Assembly: GCA_003662515.1 (NCBI GenBank)
Contig: QMYF01000001.1
Coordinates: 1 to 15,002, forward strand
Length of the DNA: 15,002 bases
Reading direction: 5' to 3'
Origin: Candidatus Hecatellales archaeon
GTDB taxonomy: Archaea; Thermoproteota; Bathyarchaeia; Hecatellales; Hecatellaceae
A program made the translations under genes and the position numbers. The notes beneath the pieces are model-generated. The model did not search any database and was not told where the DNA came from. It saw nothing but the letters and a program-made list of their open reading frames with translations. Numbering within the stretch: the stretch's first letter is position 1; each line of letters starts with the position of its first letter. Shown here piece after piece: positions 13,013 through 15,002 of the stretch.

Positions 13013-13732
13013 TTATTCCTCGCTGGTCTGAGGCAGAACTCTGACCACTATGGGTTCATCCTCTTCTGCAGGTGCTGATTCAACAGCGGGGGGAGTTTCC
13101 ACCATCTCCTCGGGTTTAGGTTCCTCGTATTGAGGCTCTTTTGGAGGTGCTGTCAACATTTGAATGGTTGACTCAACATCCTTCTTCTCTTCAATGGTCT
13201 TAGAGATTACGGAAGTCAAATATTCGCTGGCAAGCCTGTAGGTTTCATCGCTGATTTCGCCGGCTTTATGTTGAACTTTAAGATGGCCTAGGAACCTTTC
13301 AAGATGGCGGATATGCTCCTCTAAAGCCTTCATCCGCCTGTTGAGGCTGTCGATAAGGTTTTTATGTTCCTCCTCTAGCTCGGCTAGCGAGTCCTTATAC
13401 TGCTTGCAAAGCTCGTTGTAAACGTATTCGGGAATCTCGTTGTTTTTCAGCAGCTCGTCTAAGGCTTGGAAACGTTTCAGGGTTAGGTCATGCTGCTTCT
13501 TGAATTTTTCAGCCTCCAGCTTCCAGCTGGGAATTAGGATTAAGGTGTCATCTTCGATGATTATCTGGTTGCTGGAAAACTCTTCGAAGCTTCCTCCCCT
13601 GTCAACGCCTACAGAGTTTAGACGGCCGTTGGAGTCCAGAGTTATGCCTACCACGTAGCCTATGTAGCGTCGGTAAATGTCTTTCGCCGGCTTCCCTATG
13701 AACTTTTGCAAGGCCTCATATTGGAGGGTCAA
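13013..13732 (-). CDS. cdvA: CdvA-like cell division protein (PRC-barrel plus coiled coil)
   Basis: A 239-residue protein with the CdvA plan. The N-terminal PRC-barrel-like beta domain (about 1-75) contains FIGKPAKDIYRRYIGYVVGI and LNSVGVDRGGSFEEF. A long charged coiled coil follows (about 75-190; WKLEAEKFKKQHDLTLKRF, then LAELEEEHKNLIDSLNRRM). Next is a Pro/Glu-rich linker and a short hydrophobic C-terminal motif, EPIVVRVLP (about 225-233), placed like the peptide by which CdvA recruits the ESCRT-III protein CdvB through its winged helix. CdvA binds membrane and DNA and founds the division ring in TACK archaea. The start is TTG at 13732 with GGGGGTAAAGG upstream. No promoter is visible in the 52-base gap to the zinc-ribbon gene, so the two are probably one operon. 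CdvB and CdvC are not in the window. Assignment of the tail as an ESCRT-III-binding peptide is inference. Confidence 0.82.
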   Translation of the reverse strand: MTLQYEALQKFIGKPAKDIYRRYIGYVVGITLDSNGRLNSVGVDRGGSFEEFSSNQIIIEDDTLILIPSWKLEAEKFKKQHDLTLKRFQALDELLKNNEIPEYVYNELCKQYKDSLAELEEEHKNLIDSLNRRMKALEEHIRHLERFLGHLKVQHKAGEISDETYRLASEYLTSVISKTIEEKKDVESTIQMLTAPPKEPQYEEPKPEEMVETPPAVESAPAEEDEPIVVRVLPQTSEE

Positions 13733-13784
13733 ACCTTTACCCCCTCTCTCCTCTCCCTTGAGGGTGGAATTTCGACTGGAAGGA

Positions 13785-14078
13785 TTAGAAGATGTGGAAG
13801 CTCCTCTTCAGCCTCTCGAAGAAGGACTCCTTCTGATCGGAATCATCGGCGGTGTTGGCTGTGGACCCGATAGTGACTGGCTGGGTGGCTTGAACTATCG
13901 CCGGGCTGGAGGCTTCCTCAGCCTCCTCCAGCTTCACAGCCTTTCTGAACTTGTGTCCGCAGGCGTGGCATAGATACATGGAAACTCTGATGGCTCTGCC
14001 CCTACCAGACTTGGGTTTCACATCCCAAGACTTGGTGAGCTCCACGTCGGTGCTTTTACAGCGTGGGCATTCGACCAT
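13785..14078 (-). CDS. Zinc-ribbon protein with amphipathic C-terminal tail, upstream of cdvA
   Basis: A 97-residue protein of no named function. Residues 1-45 form a zinc ribbon with two knuckles, CPRC (C4, C7) and CHAC (C37, C40), separated by a basic loop (KPKSGRGRAIR). A low-complexity Ala/Thr/Ser linker follows (about 50-80), ending in a short helix-like tail ESFFERLKRSFHIF, in which Phe/Leu/Ile and Arg/Lys fall on opposite faces, as in membrane- or partner-binding helices. The start is ATG at 14078 with GGTGAT 6 bases upstream. The linker-and-tail design parallels CdvA, whose gene follows 52 bases downstream, so a role as a Cdv accessory or regulator is an inference. Alternatives are a general nucleic-acid-binding ribbon protein or a translation-linked factor, given LeuRS upstream. 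Confidence 0.7.
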   Translation of the reverse strand: MVECPRCKSTDVELTKSWDVKPKSGRGRAIRVSMYLCHACGHKFRKAVKLEEAEEASSPAIVQATQPVTIGSTANTADDSDQKESFFERLKRSFHIF

Positions 14079-14283
14079 AGCTTATCACCGAAGCCCCATA
14101 CGGCAAATTATGAATTAAGGTTTGTGAGCTGGAATCTTCCGAGAAAAAGGCTCTAACAGGCTTTTCCCCGAACGGGACAGGCCCCCCTTTATACACGGGA
14201 AACTAAAACTTGAAGGTTTGAGAGATGGCCTTATTGAATGAAAGCTTGGAAAAGAATTGAAGAGGGAGGCTGCTGAACCCCTC

Positions 14284-15002
14284 TTATTCAATGTAGATGG
14301 CTGGACGGTAGGGCTCAGCTTGGGAAGCCTTACCCTTCGGGTCGTAGAGGCTTGGAGAACCCTCCCTTAAAACTTCCACTTCAGCGTTTAGCTCCCGTTC
14401 AAGGAAGCCTTTAACCTCTCGAAGGAAGCCTTCATCATCCACCCTTCCAACCCTAAGCCTCCTCTCAGCCAGCTGCCTGTCAAGTCTTGTAGCCCCCTCA
14501 ACCAGACGGACTAGTAGCCTCACAGCCTGTTTCCCGCTTCCAGCAACCTCGGGAGACGGGGCAAAGGTTTTGATGAGCTCTCGAGCCTGCTCCTTCCCTT
14601 TAGATAAGGCTTCAAGATAAACCTTCCACTTCCATTCAGCCGGAACATAATAGTAGACTTTCCTAGGTTTCACTCTGGTAACGCGCAGGATATGCTTCGT
14701 GTCTTCCAGCAGCTCTTTAAGCATGGCTTCCAGCTCTTCGGCTTCAAGGTTTTCCGGCGCCTCCTCCCGGCTGGGCCAGGAAGCCTGCGCTACAAAACCT
14801 TTCTCGCCCAAGGTTTCCCAGAGCTCCTCACAGAGGTGGGGAATGAAGGGGGCTAGAAGCCTAATCCAGATTTTTATAGCCTTTCTTAGGGTGGGCTGGT
14901 GGGGAGCTGTCCTGCGCAGATACCAGCGGAAATCGTTCCAAACCTCGTAGAGGGCGTTTTCCAAGGCCGTCCTAGTCTTCATGGCTTCAATGGCTTCAGC
15001 CA
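14284..15002 (-). CDS. leuS: Leucyl-tRNA synthetase, C-terminal part (archaeal type), 5'-truncated by window edge
   Basis: The C-terminal 240 or so residues of a class I leucyl-tRNA synthetase. The frame stays open through the right edge (AEAIEAMKTRTALENALYEV), so the ATG at 14982 is internal. Seen: the anticodon-binding helical domain with LRRTAPHQP and IRLLAPFIPHLCEELWETLGEKGFVAQASWP, which is characteristic of LeuRS, then the archaeal/eukaryotic C-terminal extension that contacts the tRNA long variable arm, ending YRPAIYIE. The catalytic HIGH and KMSKS motifs and the editing domain lie outside the window. The gap of 205 bases to the zinc-ribbon gene holds TATA-like words (TATAAA on the minus strand near 14192), suggesting that the next unit has its own promoter. 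Confidence 0.92.
   Translation of the reverse strand, partial: AEAIEAMKTRTALENALYEVWNDFRWYLRRTAPHQPTLRKAIKIWIRLLAPFIPHLCEELWETLGEKGFVAQASWPSREEAPENLEAEELEAMLKELLEDTKHILRVTRVKPRKVYYYVPAEWKWKVYLEALSKGKEQARELIKTFAPSPEVAGSGKQAVRLLVRLVEGATRLDRQLAERRLRVGRVDDEGFLREVKGFLERELNAEVEVLREGSPSLYDPKGKASQAEPYRPAIYIE

Noticed and set aside
13677..13973. 98-codon plus-strand frame across the cdvA and zinc-ribbon junction
   Set aside because: It is antisense to two supported genes and lacks a family pattern.
14224..14275. C/D-box RNA or 11-codon ORF in the gap before leuS
   Set aside because: GAATGA is a poor C box, no paired internal boxes are seen, and the ATG at 14224 opens only a very short frame.
1..15002. 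CRISPR array, IS element or integrated phage
   Set aside because: No regularly spaced repeats, transposase or integrase pattern, or terminal inverted repeats were found on reading.

Overview
The window looks like the chromosome of an archaeon of the TACK group, possibly Bathyarchaeia-like; the lineage is an inference. The evidence is a TFIIB-type initiation factor behind a textbook BRE/TATA promoter, a CdvA-like cell-division protein, an archaeal-type leucyl-tRNA synthetase, a bifunctional ThiD-ThiN protein, stand-alone RAM-domain proteins and a beta-RFAP synthase of the tetrahydromethanopterin pathway. Genes are dense, with overlapping starts and stops, good Shine-Dalgarno sites and unusually many TTG start codons. 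No IS element, CRISPR array, phage gene or clear integration site is visible.

Layout. Left edge to 1836 (+): the C-terminal part of a TauE/SafE permease, then an RNase J-like beta-CASP nuclease. 1833-4203 (-): beta-RFAP synthase (mptG) and a PurM-like, COG2144-type protein. 4267-6926 (-): a thiamine salvage pair, thiDN and a CytX-like NCS1 permease, overlapping by 4 bases, with a perfect palindrome in the leader. 7033-7455 (-): a two-CBS-domain protein. 7456-7963: a regulatory stretch holding an unrecognised 48-residue ORF on the minus strand, several palindromes and a candidate operator array in front of a PadR-like regulator (+). 8326-9571 (-): a GT4 glycosyltransferase just downstream of tRNA-Thr(GGT). 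9646-10135: two paralogous RAM-domain genes facing each other tail to tail. 10192-10587 (-): a JAMM/MPN metalloprotease. 10802-11749 (+): transcription factor B. 11746-12943 (-): an ABC ATPase and a very short FtsX-like permease. 13013-14078 (-): a zinc-ribbon protein followed by cdvA. 14284 to right edge (-): the C-terminal part of LeuRS.

How the parts fit. CytX probably imports hydroxymethylpyrimidine, and ThiDN phosphorylates it and joins it to the thiazole unit, giving thiamine phosphate. MptG points to a tetrahydromethanopterin-type C1 carrier. The zinc-ribbon/cdvA pair is the most interesting unit: cdvA is separated from cdvB and cdvC and follows a small zinc-binding protein with an amphipathic C-terminal tail. 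I found no large undescribed system, but several small features merit checking: the zinc-ribbon/CdvA pair, the minimal ABC exporter, the 48-residue ORF with its palindromic leader, and the inverted RAM paralogues with a slippage-type internal deletion.
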